Below are positions 7,383 to 16,587 of a stretch of 64,000 nucleotides of DNA, piece by piece; position 1 is the first letter of the stretch; every line of letters starts with the position of its first letter. The position numbers and the translations under genes were made by a program. The notes under the pieces are model-generated. The model saw nothing but the letters and a program-made list of their open reading frames with translations. It searched no databases and was not told the DNA's origin. This DNA comes from DASTFP01 sp963816855 (GTDB taxonomy: Bacteria; Verrucomicrobiota; Verrucomicrobiia; Chthoniobacterales; Terrimicrobiaceae): contig CAWFMA010000029.1 in NCBI GenBank assembly GCA_963816855.1, positions 1 to 64,000 of the forward strand, read 5' to 3'.

Positions 7383-9642
7383 ATGACCAACCCGGGCACG
7401 ATGACTCACCGGAAGCTCGCGCTTCCGGCTGCGAGAGCGAGCCTTCGGCGATATTTCGAACAGATCTTCGAAAGCCTTGCTGTTCGTCATGGAATCAAGT
7501 TCGGCCTCGCCGGGGTTCTTTCTGTCTTCGTCGCCCTTTGCCTGCGACTTCCCGATCCGACATGGGCCCTGACCACAGCGTTTGTGATCATGCTCGCGCA
7601 GTTTGTCGGCGCCGTGGCTCAGAAGTCCATCATGAGGTTGGTCGGCACCGCGATTGGAGGCGTTCTGGGATATTTGCTGACTGCCCGGCTGGAGCAGCAA
7701 CCGCTTCTCTATCTTTTTCTCGTGGGCGCAATCGTCGGTCTGGGCACGGCTCTGTTCGGATATACCAAATACCCCTATGCCTTCCTGCTTTGCGCGCTTA
7801 CCACGATGGTCGTGGCCAGCAACGGGATGGCGGATCCCGCGTTCTCCTGGAAGCCAGCTCTCGCGCGAATTGAAGAGGTAAGCGTCGGCGTGGTCGTGTC
7901 CGTGCTGGTGACCAGCCTTGTTTGGCCGCGCTACGCGCGCAAGGAATTTCTGGAAAAGATGCGTCTGGCTTTGAGTCAACTTCGCGAAGCCCTTTCGACC
8001 CGATCGGCTCTTCTCTTTGGGGAAAAAACAGCTGCGGACATCGATTTGAATCAAAGAACCTTCGCGACAGTCATCGCGGGCATGCAAAATTTGCTGCGTT
8101 TCGGCGCCCTTGAAAGCCAGTATTTCCGGGCCAGGCTTCCGACTTTTACGGAAATCATCTTTTGTCTCAGTCGAATTTCCGCGGCGATCGAAACCCTTGA
8201 GCAGACCCTGCCGACCGGCGCCCCGTTGCGCCTTTACCTTCGCGCGGAACTTGAGGCGACCCCATGCGGCAATAACCGAGTGTCTCGGTATTTTCGCCGA
8301 CACGAATGCGGACTCCTCGCGCAGGGCGTCTGGGCTTGCCGAGGTCAATGCGCGCTGCGCACAGTGGCGCGAGAAGCTTCATGCTCTTCGCCAAACCGAT
8401 GTCCCGGCCGGGATCCCCGTGGAGCAGGTACTTCACTTTTCCGGCCATGCCTTGTCGCTCGAGGAAATCACGGAGGAACTTGGCAAGCTCAATGGGCTGC
8501 TTGATTCCCTTCCGGTGGATCCGCTGCAACCTTCCCGCGAAGCAGTTTCTCCCCCTTCCCCGCCCCTCGATCCATTCTGGATTCGCAACGGCGTTAAGGC
8601 ATGCCTGGCGGTCACCCTGGGGCTATTCGTGCAAAATTGGCTGAAGCCTCCTGGCGGCTCGACGATCGTTCTCGCAACGTGGGTCTTTACGGTCCTCTCC
8701 CGGCTCTATCCCGGAGGGCAAGGGGACCGCCGGGCTTTCCATTGCATCGTCTACACAGCGGCCTGGGGAACCGTCTACGTAGTGGCCATGCTTTTCCTTA
8801 CGCCCGCGCTTTCCAGCTACCTAATCCTTAACCTGCTGCTCTTCGTAGCTCTCTTCTTATTCGGTTATCTGACGCAGGCGATTCCAGGCGTCACCTTCAG
8901 CATGCAAATTGCCTTGCTTGCAATCGTCGCATCTTTGGGTCTGAACGCGCAGCGCCCTGTAACGTTCCAAAGCATTGTCGGCGTCTATTTTGGAATTGTT
9001 GTAGGGCTCATCCTCTCTGCGCTGGTGCAAAGATTGTTGTGGCCGGTCCTCCCTCAATGGGAAATCCGCGACCGGGTCCTAGAACTCCTCCGCCTGTGCA
9101 GGACGATATTGCAGGTCCCGCCGGACCAGCGTCCTGCATGGCTCCATCAACGGTTGGCCCTCATACCGGTGGAGGCAAGCAACTGGATCACAGTGATGAA
9201 CAAGCCCGATTGTCCTCCCGATGAACCCGAGCGGCTTCGGGCATACATTCAGACTCTGCGACGGGCGGCGGGCCATCTTCTGGTGTCTGCCGGTCAACTG
9301 CTTCCTCTCCTGCCGGACCAGCAGGCCGAGAAAGGGCACGACGCCTTGCGTGCGCTTCGGGAGGTCATGAAGTTCGAGCTTGATTCGCAGAGCAGCCGTT
9401 TTCAGCTAGGCGGGACTCCTCCTCCGTCGAACAAAACGCTCGCGGAAGCCTTGGAAGAGATGCAGCGTTGGGTCGAAAACTTGCGTTTGTGGATTCTTGA
9501 AAACCACGTGCCCGTGGAGGACTCGATTCGCATCCTCGGGCTCGCCGACCGCTTCGCGATGGCCGGCGGCGAGCTTCTGACCGCATCCAAGCAAGCCGCG
9601 GCTTTGCGCCTTGGGCTGTACATCGGCGACTACGTTATTTGA
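7383..9642 (+). CDS. FUSC-family efflux pump, interrupted by a frameshift
   Basis: A fusaric-acid-resistance/AaeB-like inner-membrane pump of about 750 residues. The N-terminal half has a membrane domain (LAGVLSVFVALCLRL, then repeated hydrophobic helices to about residue 190) and a soluble region. The second half repeats the pattern with ACLAVTLGLFVQNWL, LILNLLLFVALFLFGYL and SIVGVYFGIVVGLILSALV, followed by a helical cytoplasmic tail. The frame changes once, close to 8255-8275 near a CCCC run: upstream reads RAELE, downstream continues as RPHAAITECLGIF. Codon quality is good on both sides, so this is either a single recent indel or a sequence error. The start at ATG 7383 is the first plausible one clear of the divergent genes. 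The 3' end overlaps the convergent amidohydrolase gene by 13 bp. Confidence 0.8.
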
Positions 9643-10844
9643 CCGCGGCCCCCGACCATCATCCATCTTACCGGTTCCGAGTGGTGAAGCACCGCCTCGA
9701 ACACCTCGCCGAGCGCTCCCGAATAGGGAAGAGCGATCAGGTCAGCGTAGGCGCCGGGGGAGATCTCTCCCAGTTCACCCGAAAGACCGATCGCCCGCGC
9801 GGGACGGCGCGTGACCATGTCGACAATCTCCGGCGAGGAAAGATGCGGAAAGTTGCGGCGCAAATGGCGCATTTCCTCGAAGAGGTTGAGCGAGGTATTG
9901 CTGGCGAGACTGTCGGTGCCGAGACACACGGAGATTCCGATCGACCGAAAGCGCTCCAGATCAAACGGGGGCCGTCCGAAATAGTCGTGACATTTCGGAC
10001 AATGGACAACGGCGATGTCTTTGGCCCGAGACGATAGGAGACGGTAGTCCGAATCCGTCAGGCAATTCATGTGGGCGAGGATTCCGCCCCTCGGCACCAA
10101 TCGGTCTCCAAAGATTCGCGCCACGGGACTGATTCCTCCGACGTCGCTCATGCTGCGGCCCAGGTCCTTGAGGAAATCATGCAGAGGGCCCGCGGCGCTC
10201 ATGAACATTTCAAATTCTTCCTGGCTTTCCGCCAGATGCGTCGTCCAGGGCATGGCGTACTTTTCGCAGCAGAATTTCGCCAAGGAATACAGCCGGGCCG
10301 AAGTTGTGTAGGGTGCGTGGGGGGAGAGCCCAAACCCGCCCATCCAGTTCGGATGTCTTTCGAAGAAAGTCAGCGCGCCAGCCACGACCTCTTCCGTATG
10401 AATGCGGCGGCGGACATCGATCAGTTCGTAGAACCACCATACGCGAATCGGTGGAGGCGGCATCCGCACCATCAGCTCTGGAAAGGACTCTATGTTGAAA
10501 ACACTGGTCGTCCCCCATTGCTGCAATTCCGCGAAGCCCTCAAAGATCGACTCCAAATAGTCGTCGTCTGAAAGCGTCCGCTTGAGATCGTTGATTCGGC
10601 GAACCCAGTTGGGGAAGTTCTCCTGCTGAAGGATGGCGCCGCGCATGATCGTGAAGTCAAGGTGGCAGTGAGCATTGATCAGCCCGGGCATGAGAATCGA
10701 TTCGCCGAGGTCCACGACCTCGCCTCCGAACCGATCGCGGGCCCGTTCGGCCGCCACAATCCTCCCTCCGTCCAGATAAACCACTCCGTCCTCGATCGGA
10801 GGAGAGGCCAGGGGCAGGACGATGCGCGAGCGGAGAGTCTTCAA
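9630..10844 (-). CDS. Amidohydrolase (TrzN/AtzA/SsnA-like superfamily)
   Basis: A 404-residue metal-dependent hydrolase of the amidohydrolase superfamily, subgroup of cytosine-deaminase/chlorohydrolase-like enzymes. Motifs: MPGLINAHCHLDF (metal ligands HxH, about residue 60), GLSPHAPYTT, TTHLAESQEE, ILAHMNCL, VVHCPKCHDYF and VCLGTDSLASN (metal aspartate), with a C-terminal PGAYADLIALP beta-sandwich closing strand. The likely reaction is hydrolytic deamination or dechlorination of a heterocycle, possibly S-adenosylhomocysteine/5'-methylthioadenosine or guanine-type substrates; the exact one cannot be assigned. The reading frame is open to 11183 but would run into the divergent bcp gene; the TTG at 10844 gives the expected N-terminus (KTLRSRIVLPLASPPIEDG). 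Confidence 0.82.
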   Translation of the reverse strand: MKTLRSRIVLPLASPPIEDGVVYLDGGRIVAAERARDRFGGEVVDLGESILMPGLINAHCHLDFTIMRGAILQQENFPNWVRRINDLKRTLSDDDYLESIFEGFAELQQWGTTSVFNIESFPELMVRMPPPPIRVWWFYELIDVRRRIHTEEVVAGALTFFERHPNWMGGFGLSPHAPYTTSARLYSLAKFCCEKYAMPWTTHLAESQEEFEMFMSAAGPLHDFLKDLGRSMSDVGGISPVARIFGDRLVPRGGILAHMNCLTDSDYRLLSSRAKDIAVVHCPKCHDYFGRPPFDLERFRSIGISVCLGTDSLASNTSLNLFEEMRHLRRNFPHLSSPEIVDMVTRRPARAIGLSGELGEISPGAYADLIALPYSGALGEVFEAVLHHSEPVRWMMVGGRGQIT

Positions 10845-11073
10845 GGAGCCTGGCAGTTTTCGGGGTTCGCGGGCATGTGTCCAACCTTCAGGGGCGGGAT
10901 CCGGAACCAGCCGCGTCCGGAATTTGGCATATCCCGAAGTTTCCGCAGCAAAACGGAGCAGGATCCTTGCCGATTTTCCACGAAGTTTCGCTGCCTGGCG
11001 TTCGCCCAGAGATATCCGGGGCCCGTTCGGTGCGGACTTGCAAAAGGAAGGAGCCCCGTAGATTGTCTGCATC
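10845..11073. other. Divergent intergenic region, amidohydrolase/bcp
   Basis: About 230 bp separate the divergent starts of the amidohydrolase and the peroxiredoxin. The minus strand stays open through it, but its composition and lack of family similarity suggest it is non-coding. It presumably carries both promoters; I see no motif strong enough to assign. Confidence 0.4.
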
Positions 11074-11565
11074 ATGCCGTCGCCTCTCGTTCCCGGAGAC
11101 ATTGCCCCCGAATTTTCAGCCGTTGCGGTGGGGGGGCCTTTGGGGGACGGCAAGCCGATTAGCTTGTCGGATTTCAGGGGCAAGACGGTAGTGTTGTACT
11201 TTTATCCGAAGGACGACACGCCCGGGTGCACCGCGCAGGCGTGCGCTGTTCGCGATCGGTACGAGCCGTTTCTTAAAACTGGGGCAGTTATTTTCGGCGT
11301 AAGCGTCGATTCGCCGGAAAGCCATGCCCGATTTATCGCCAAGCACAATCTTCCCTTTCCACTGATCAGTGACGAAAAACAGGAGATTGTCCGATCCTAC
11401 GGCGTCTGGGTCGAGAAAAGCAAAGAGGGAAAGACCTACATGGGAACCGAACGCAGCACGTTCGTTATCGGGCCGGATGGTCGTATCAGGTCGGTGTTCC
11501 GCCGAGTCGACCCCGAGGAACACGCCGAAATAGTCATACAGAATCTTCAGAGTTTTGAACCGTGA
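11074..11565 (+). CDS. bcp: Thiol peroxidase, BCP/PrxQ-type peroxiredoxin
   Basis: A 163-residue peroxiredoxin that reduces hydrogen peroxide and organic hydroperoxides using thioredoxin. The peroxidatic cysteine is C52 within KDDTPGCTAQAC, and the resolving cysteine five residues later (C57) is the pattern of BCP/PrxQ enzymes with a helix-located second cysteine. YFYPKDDTPGCT and GTERSTFVIGPDG are diagnostic. Length is normal. The next gene starts at a TTG 11 bp before this stop, so the two are likely co-transcribed. Confidence 0.94.
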   Translation: MPSPLVPGDIAPEFSAVAVGGPLGDGKPISLSDFRGKTVVLYFYPKDDTPGCTAQACAVRDRYEPFLKTGAVIFGVSVDSPESHARFIAKHNLPFPLISDEKQEIVRSYGVWVEKSKEGKTYMGTERSTFVIGPDGRIRSVFRRVDPEEHAEIVIQNLQSFEP

Positions 11566-12637
11566 CAATCTGCTAAGCCTCTACGAACGGCTGACCAAGT
11601 TGGTGGAAAAATTGCCGGGTGGCTTGCAGAAGCCGATCCTGCGGGAACTCGTTCCCATCCGGGAGCTTTTCCTGGAACAGCGCCCCACGCGAATTTTGCT
11701 CTTGGGAGGATCTGGGGATAACGTCCTGGAGACCTTGCGTTTTCTCACCGATCAGCGGGTCGAGGTTGGCGAGAACGACAGCGGTTGGCGAGCCTTTCGT
11801 GTCCCGGACCGAGGGGAAATTCATCTCTTGGATGGCCGGCTGGATACGCCCCAAGCGGCCTTCGACGCCGCCCTTTCCCGATTCATGCCGGACGCGGTAT
11901 TGCTCTTAAGGCAGCCAGGAGATGAAGATGCCGTCTTCGAGTTGGCAGCCGCGCGGATGGACGCCTGTCCCAAGGAAATCCCGCTCATAGGCATTGCCAC
12001 GGGCGAAAGCGGCGCCAGGAGTCGTCTCAGCGCCCTGTTGAGCGGGCAGCAGGAATTCTCCCTGCGACGACACACCGTTTGCGCCCCGGAGTCCGGCGAT
12101 TCGGTGTCCGAAGCGGTTTGCGCGGTCCTTCCGAACGCCGCTCGTCTCGAGTTCGCGCGCCTGACGGGCGCGAAGCAAGCTCAAGCTCAGATCGCGGGAT
12201 CGCTGCTTAAATCTTTCACCGCCGTTTGCGGAGTCATTGGCCTCCAACCGATCCCGCTCGCGGACATGCCGATCCTCACCGCCCTGCAGGGACTTATGGT
12301 AGGCCTCATCGTCTACACGTCGGGAAAATCGGCATCCGCCCGTACGTTTGGCGAGTTCCTGGGCGCTCTCGGCCTGAACGTCGGGGCCGGCATCCTCTTC
12401 CGGGAGGGCGCTCGCCAAATTATCAAGATCGTTCCGGTGTGGGGAAACGCCGTCTCGGGCATGGTCGCGGGAGCGGGAACCTATGCCATAGGCCGTGCCG
12501 CGATCGCGTTTTTCATTGAAGGCGTTTCCATGGGAGAATCGAAAAAACTGTTCGAAAAGCTGTCTCCCAGTTGGGATTCGTTCAAACGCCGGCGTCTTCC
12601 CCTGCTGGCTCGAGGGAAAAAAGAAAAGGGCGAATAG
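11555..12637 (+). CDS. DUF697-domain protein with degenerate P-loop
   Basis: A 360-residue protein with an N-terminal G-domain-like half and a C-terminal DUF697 membrane domain (FGEFLGALGLNVGAGILFREGAR, then ISGMVAGAGTYAIGRAAIAFF-like helices). In relatives such as YcjF and Era-like GTPase fusions the first half binds GTP. Here the segment that should be the P-loop reads ILLLGGSGDNVLE, lacking the GKS/T that holds phosphate, and it is followed by EIHLLDGRLD where a DxxG motif would be. The protein may thus be a pseudo-GTPase. Start is the TTG at 11555, overlapping bcp by 11 bp; no in-frame ATG lies nearby. Function unknown. Confidence 0.65.
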   Translation: MNRDNLLSLYERLTKLVEKLPGGLQKPILRELVPIRELFLEQRPTRILLLGGSGDNVLETLRFLTDQRVEVGENDSGWRAFRVPDRGEIHLLDGRLDTPQAAFDAALSRFMPDAVLLLRQPGDEDAVFELAAARMDACPKEIPLIGIATGESGARSRLSALLSGQQEFSLRRHTVCAPESGDSVSEAVCAVLPNAARLEFARLTGAKQAQAQIAGSLLKSFTAVCGVIGLQPIPLADMPILTALQGLMVGLIVYTSGKSASARTFGEFLGALGLNVGAGILFREGARQIIKIVPVWGNAVSGMVAGAGTYAIGRAAIAFFIEGVSMGESKKLFEKLSPSWDSFKRRRLPLLARGKKEKGE

Positions 12638-12685
12638 TCGAAGACCGGGACACAGCTCGCACTCCGCGGCACGCGGCTGAAAACC

Positions 12686-12726
12686 TGTCCGCCAAACCGC
12701 CGGCAGTCAGGCCGGTCTTGCGGACA
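12686..12726. terminator. Hairpin between convergent genes
   Basis: An inverted repeat with outer arms TGTCCGC and GCGGACA and inner CCGG pairing lies between the plus-strand DUF697 gene and the minus-strand genes that end at 12782. A second small hairpin (CACGTT...AACGTG) follows near 12750. Position between converging genes suggests a bidirectional terminator, but there is no clear T-run. Confidence 0.4.
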
Positions 12727-12781
12727 CTCCCAGCCTGATGCCGAGCTCACGTTCCAAAGAAACGTGTCCGCCAACGGGATA

Positions 12782-13006
12782 TTAGAATCCCATTTGCCGG
12801 CCGTGCTCGTAGACGCGGTCAAACGTTCCGGGCTCTTCCTCCGCACCCAAAGATTCGTCCTCTTTGTTTTCGCCGGGCGCTTTCGCGTCGGGAGGAGTCC
12901 CGGCGGATACTTCTTTGTTCTTGACGGGGCCTTCCTCCTTTTTCAGCGGCTCGTCTTGCAACGGACCCGCTCCCTCTCCACGGCGCGACTCTTGTGACGT
13001 TTCCAT
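12782..13006 (-). CDS. Small, highly charged hypothetical protein
   Basis: A 74-residue reading frame, very rich in Glu, Lys, Gly and Pro, ending in the more ordered segment TFDRVYEHGRQMGF. No membrane helix or signal peptide. It lies 83 bp downstream of the NAD(P)HX repair gene on the same strand and could be its operon partner. The disordered, acidic character and the sensible C-terminus argue for a real gene, but I recognise no family and the evidence is composition only. Confidence 0.38.
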   Translation of the reverse strand: METSQESRRGEGAGPLQDEPLKKEEGPVKNKEVSAGTPPDAKAPGENKEDESLGAEEEPGTFDRVYEHGRQMGF

Positions 13007-13089
13007 GCCGCAATATCGCTCATTCGCCTGCGTTCTGCACGTTCGAATACCTCGTGCGTCTATTTGCGGAGATCAAGGAAGCCGGCCAA

Positions 13090-14559
13090 CTAGTAGCTGC
13101 CCGCGCGTAAGGCCGAAAAAGCGGCGCCAAGACAATTAACCACCGAACTCGCGCAGACGGACTCCGGCGAACCGAAAGGATCGAAAACTGCCGCTTCGGC
13201 CGAACGGCCGCAAAGCCAAGCCGCCAGGACGGCGCTTTGGAAGAGATCTTTCCCTGGAAGTTGAGCCGCGAGGGCTGCACACACCCCCGTCAGGACGTCT
13301 CCCATGCCGCCGCTCGCCATGCCGGGGTTTCCTGTCGTGTTGATAGATCTTCCCTGTCGCGAGTTTCCAATGAGCGTCCTGGCACCCTTTAGAAGCAGCG
13401 TGACGCGATGTTCGCCCAGGAAGTCATCCAACCACTGCCGGCGCGTTCTGCCTTTCTGCGGATAGAGCCGTTCCATCTCCCCGGGATGCGGAGTCAAAAG
13501 ACGCGGCCCGGAACAGTCCGCGAGAAGTGAAACGTCGCGCGAGAGCGCGTTGAGGGCGTCGGCATCCACGACCATGGGTTGCGGTGCTTCCCGAATGACG
13601 TCGAGAACTTCGTCGGCATCTTTCGAGCCCAGCCCCGGCCCAATGGCCAAGGAGTCAAAACGCTGGTCACGCACCTCTCGATAACTCTCGACGGGTTTGA
13701 CCATGACTTCAGGGATGCAGGAAATCGCCAGAAGCTGAGCAGTGTCGGGCTTCGCCAGAAGGGTAACCAGGCCCGCTCCGGCCCGGACCGCCGCCGCGCT
13801 GCATAAGCGTGCCGCGCCGGTGAACCCGGGAGACCCCGCAATGATGCCGACCCTGCCGCAGTCCCCCTTGTGAAGATCGAATGGGCGCGGCGGAAGCCAC
13901 GTTCTCAAGGCGCGGGCCGTCGCCACGTCCCACGGCTCTGCCTCCGTAGGTTGAAGTTCCGGCAACTCGACAACCGCAAGGCGCCCAACCACGCCTGTCG
14001 CCGTATCAGCCACCAGCCCGGCTTTGACGCAACCGATCGTGGCGGTCAAATCGGCAGTTACACAAACCGGCGCGGGAAGCCCCGTATCCCCGTTCAGGCC
14101 GCTAGGAATGTCGATCGCCAAAACCCACGCTCCCTGATACTGCCGCAATCGATTCAGCAGCCGAATGGAAGCCGCGACTTCTTCACGTGGTTCGCCGCGG
14201 GCGCCGATTCCCAGGAGCCCGTCCAAAACGACCTTCGGCCGGCGATCCGCGCTGTCGCCGGTGCCTTTCGGAAGCTCGTCGAGTTTCTTCGCCGTCAGGG
14301 AGGACAACGCGGACTCCGGATAAGCGAAATGCAGCTCGATTTTCCAACCCCACCTCGCCAGGTGCCGCCCGGCAACCAGCCCGTCCCCGGCATTGTTGCC
14401 CTTCCCGCAGAACACTCTGCAAAGGCCAGGCGTCGGATGAAATTGCCGGACGATTTCGGCGATGCCCAGCCCGGCTTGTTCCATCAAGTCCTCCGCCCGC
14501 ACTCCGCGCGCAAACGCTGCCTCTTCGGCGGTTTTCATGTTTTCGCAGCTGACAAGCAT
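13090..14559 (-). CDS. nnr: Bifunctional NAD(P)H-hydrate epimerase/dehydratase
   Basis: A 489-residue fusion that repairs hydrated NAD(P)H. Residues 1 to about 210 are the YjeF_N epimerase (GKGNNAGDGLVAGRHL, DGLLGIGARG, AIDIPSGLNGDTG); residues about 225-489 are the ribokinase-like ADP-dependent dehydratase (DCGRVGIIAGSPGFTGAA, AIGPGLGSKD, VVDADALNALS, LTPHPGEMERL, and the catalytic NTTGNPGMASGGMGDVLTG). ATG 14559 is preferred; a GTG precedes it by one codon. The ATG lies only three bases from the terminal inverted repeat of the element at 14563-14873, so promoter and ribosome-binding region of this gene must be inside or beyond that element. Confidence 0.92.
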   Translation of the reverse strand: MLVSCENMKTAEEAAFARGVRAEDLMEQAGLGIAEIVRQFHPTPGLCRVFCGKGNNAGDGLVAGRHLARWGWKIELHFAYPESALSSLTAKKLDELPKGTGDSADRRPKVVLDGLLGIGARGEPREEVAASIRLLNRLRQYQGAWVLAIDIPSGLNGDTGLPAPVCVTADLTATIGCVKAGLVADTATGVVGRLAVVELPELQPTEAEPWDVATARALRTWLPPRPFDLHKGDCGRVGIIAGSPGFTGAARLCSAAAVRAGAGLVTLLAKPDTAQLLAISCIPEVMVKPVESYREVRDQRFDSLAIGPGLGSKDADEVLDVIREAPQPMVVDADALNALSRDVSLLADCSGPRLLTPHPGEMERLYPQKGRTRRQWLDDFLGEHRVTLLLKGARTLIGNSRQGRSINTTGNPGMASGGMGDVLTGVCAALAAQLPGKDLFQSAVLAAWLCGRSAEAAVFDPFGSPESVCASSVVNCLGAAFSALRAGSY

Positions 14560-14562
14560 CAC

Positions 14563-14873
14563 CTAGGAGACTGTTGAAAACCCCATGGAGGTCACGCGCG
14601 AGCTCTTTGGGGCACATATCGGTGGAGGGACGAAGGAGCATCCCCATGAAGGGCGGTGACTGAGAAGCGACGCCGAGAGGTGCCCCAAAGAGTTCGCGCC
14701 CTCCGGGTTGCACCAATTTTCGGCCCTCACCGTGTCGCCAAGCCTGTCCGTAGCGCCACCGCTTGCGGGGAGATGGGGACCCCGCAACCCCATCAAGCCT
14801 GCGCTTGGCTCCTTGCGATCTTCCGAAAATTGATAGCAACGTGGCATATGCGGGTTTCTCAACAGTCTTCTAG
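14563..14873. repeat. MITE-like element, long copy
   Basis: A 311-bp segment bounded by terminal inverted repeats: left CTAGGAGACTGTTGAAAACC, right GGGTTTCTCAACAGTCTTC followed by TAG. Internally two further inverted repeats nest: one around 14601-14620 (GAGCTCTTTGGGGCAC) with its complement near 14680-14700 (GTGCCCCAAAGAGTTC), and CAATTTTCGG near 14714 with CCGAAAATTG near 14823. It contains no credible protein gene. The same ends and some of the interior occur at 42703-42782. These are the features of a miniature inverted-repeat element or a structured RNA-forming repeat; no target duplication is obvious. Confidence 0.75.
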
Positions 14874-14929
14874 CCGTTTCCCTGAATGTTCGAAGGGAAG
14901 GTGTTCCTCGCCGGGGTTTCGGCAACCCC

Positions 14930-16069
14930 CTAGGTGAACAGATCCCTCAGGCGTTCGGTGAAGCTTTTGTGCAGCGGTGTGTTATCCTCTCCGCAAAGTT
15001 GGGCGAAATGCTCAAGCGCCTTGCGCTGTTCGCTGTTAAGTCTGGTGGGCACCTCGACCTGCACGCGAACCAAAATGTCTCCCCGGCTGGAACCGTGCAG
15101 CGCCGGCAGACCGTGGCTGCGAACCCGGAACACACTGTCGCTCTGCGTTCCGAAGGGAATTTTTAAATTCACCGCGCCAGTGAGCGTCGGAACGCGCACC
15201 TCTCCGCCAAGTGCGGCAATCGAAAAGGGGATCGGCATGTCGCAATGCAAATCCATTCCCTCGCGCTGGAAGAGCGAATGCTCCTTGAGGTGGATAACAA
15301 CGTAGAGGTCACCCGGGGTGCCGTTGCGCAACCCAGCTTCGCCGCCTCCCGCGCTGCGCAAACGGGCCCCCTCGTCAATCCCCGCGGGAACTTTCAGTTT
15401 TACGCGAGAAGTGTGTTCCACCCGCCCGTCGCCATCGCACGTCCGGCACGGTTTTTCGATGACCCGGCCGGTTCCCTGGCAGTTCGGACACGTCTGCGCA
15501 ACTTGAAAGAAACCGCGCGACGCCACGACCTGTCCGCGCCCGCGGCAAACCGAACACGTCACGGTTTGAGAACCTTTTTGCGCTCCCGAACCGTCGCATG
15601 TCTCGCAAACGTCGAGTTTGCGGATCTCGATTTCCTTTTCGCATCCGCTCGCAGCCTCCTCCAAGGTGATCTGCATGTCGTAGCGCAGATCGGAGCCGCG
15701 CTGGCGCCCCGAGCCATCGGTCTGTCCGCCGCCAAAAAAGTGCTCGAAAATTCCGCCGCCGCCGCCGGCTGTCCCGAAGACCTCGCGAAAAAGATCAAAA
15801 GGATCGTGGAAACCTCCTCCCGATCCGCCGATCCCGCCTTGCTGGAATGCCGCATGGCCGTAGCGGTCGTAGGCGGCACGCTTTTGCGGATCGATAAGGA
15901 TCTCATAGGCCTCGCCAAGCTCCTTGAATCGATCTTCTGCGGCTTGGTCTCCGGGATTCTTGTCCGGATGAAACTTTACCGCGAGCTTGCGGTAGGCGCG
16001 TTTGACGTCTTCCTCGCTCGCGTCCCGTTCGACTCCGAGAACTTCGTAGTAGTCGCGCTTGCGGGTCAT
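14930..16069 (-). CDS. dnaJ: Chaperone DnaJ
   Basis: A type I Hsp40 of 379 residues that delivers unfolded proteins to DnaK and stimulates its ATPase. The J-domain has HPD in KFHPDKNPGD (about residue 33); a Gly/Phe-rich linker follows; the zinc region has all four CxxCxGxG repeats (CETCDGSG, CSVCRGRG, CPNCQGTG, CRTCDGDG) near 150-220; the C-terminal substrate-binding domains are complete. The start codon overlaps the grpE stop, so grpE-dnaJ are co-translated. dnaK is not in this window. I saw no CIRCE element upstream of the three-gene unit. Confidence 0.96.
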   Translation of the reverse strand: MTRKRDYYEVLGVERDASEEDVKRAYRKLAVKFHPDKNPGDQAAEDRFKELGEAYEILIDPQKRAAYDRYGHAAFQQGGIGGSGGGFHDPFDLFREVFGTAGGGGGIFEHFFGGGQTDGSGRQRGSDLRYDMQITLEEAASGCEKEIEIRKLDVCETCDGSGAQKGSQTVTCSVCRGRGQVVASRGFFQVAQTCPNCQGTGRVIEKPCRTCDGDGRVEHTSRVKLKVPAGIDEGARLRSAGGGEAGLRNGTPGDLYVVIHLKEHSLFQREGMDLHCDMPIPFSIAALGGEVRVPTLTGAVNLKIPFGTQSDSVFRVRSHGLPALHGSSRGDILVRVQVEVPTRLNSEQRKALEHFAQLCGEDNTPLHKSFTERLRDLFT

Positions 16070-16587
16070 CAGGGAGGCCCTTTCGAGACAACGACGCTGG
16101 CCGGCCGGATCAGTCGATCCTTCAGTTTAAAACCCCTGCGAATCTGACGGATCACGGACCCGTCTGCCACCTCGCCGTTCGGTTCATGGGCAACGGCCTC
16201 GTGAAGGTTCGGATCGAACGCATCTCCGACCGCGTTGACGACTTCGACGCCATTCTCGCGAAGAAAGTCCTCCAATTGCTTGCGCACCATTTCCAACCCT
16301 TGGATGATCCCCGCGGCGTCGGAGGCATTTCTCGCCGCGTCCAGGCCGAGTTCAAAATTGTCCAGGATCGGCAGCAGTTTTTCGATGAGCGAGTTGTTGG
16401 CGTAACGGATGGCCTCTTCCTTTTCACGGGCCACGCGCTTGCGATAATTGTCAAGATCCGCGCGCGCGCGAAGCGCGGCATCCTTGTATTTCTCCAACTC
16501 CTCGGCAGCATTCTCTGCGGGGGCGGGTGGCGGTTGCTCGGCAGTCTCGATTTGGCTCTCGGGATCAGTCTCTGGTTGGCTATTCAT
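16069..16587 (-). CDS. grpE: Nucleotide exchange factor GrpE
   Basis: A 172-residue GrpE that speeds ADP release from DnaK. An acidic, Gln/Pro-rich N-terminal tail (about 30 residues) precedes the long dimerisation helix (YKDAALRARADLDNYRKR), the four-helix segment (SLIEKLLPILDNFELGLDAA) and the C-terminal beta domain with FDPNLHEAVAHEPN. Its start overlaps the stop of the upstream SpoIIE-type phosphatase gene by 4 bp, and its stop overlaps the dnaJ start. Confidence 0.95.
   Translation of the reverse strand: MNSQPETDPESQIETAEQPPPAPAENAAEELEKYKDAALRARADLDNYRKRVAREKEEAIRYANNSLIEKLLPILDNFELGLDAARNASDAAGIIQGLEMVRKQLEDFLRENGVEVVNAVGDAFDPNLHEAVAHEPNGEVADGSVIRQIRRGFKLKDRLIRPASVVVSKGPP

Noticed and set aside
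12782..13006. Calling the small acidic frame a toxin or antitoxin
   Set aside because: Charge-rich composition alone does not support it and there is no partner gene.
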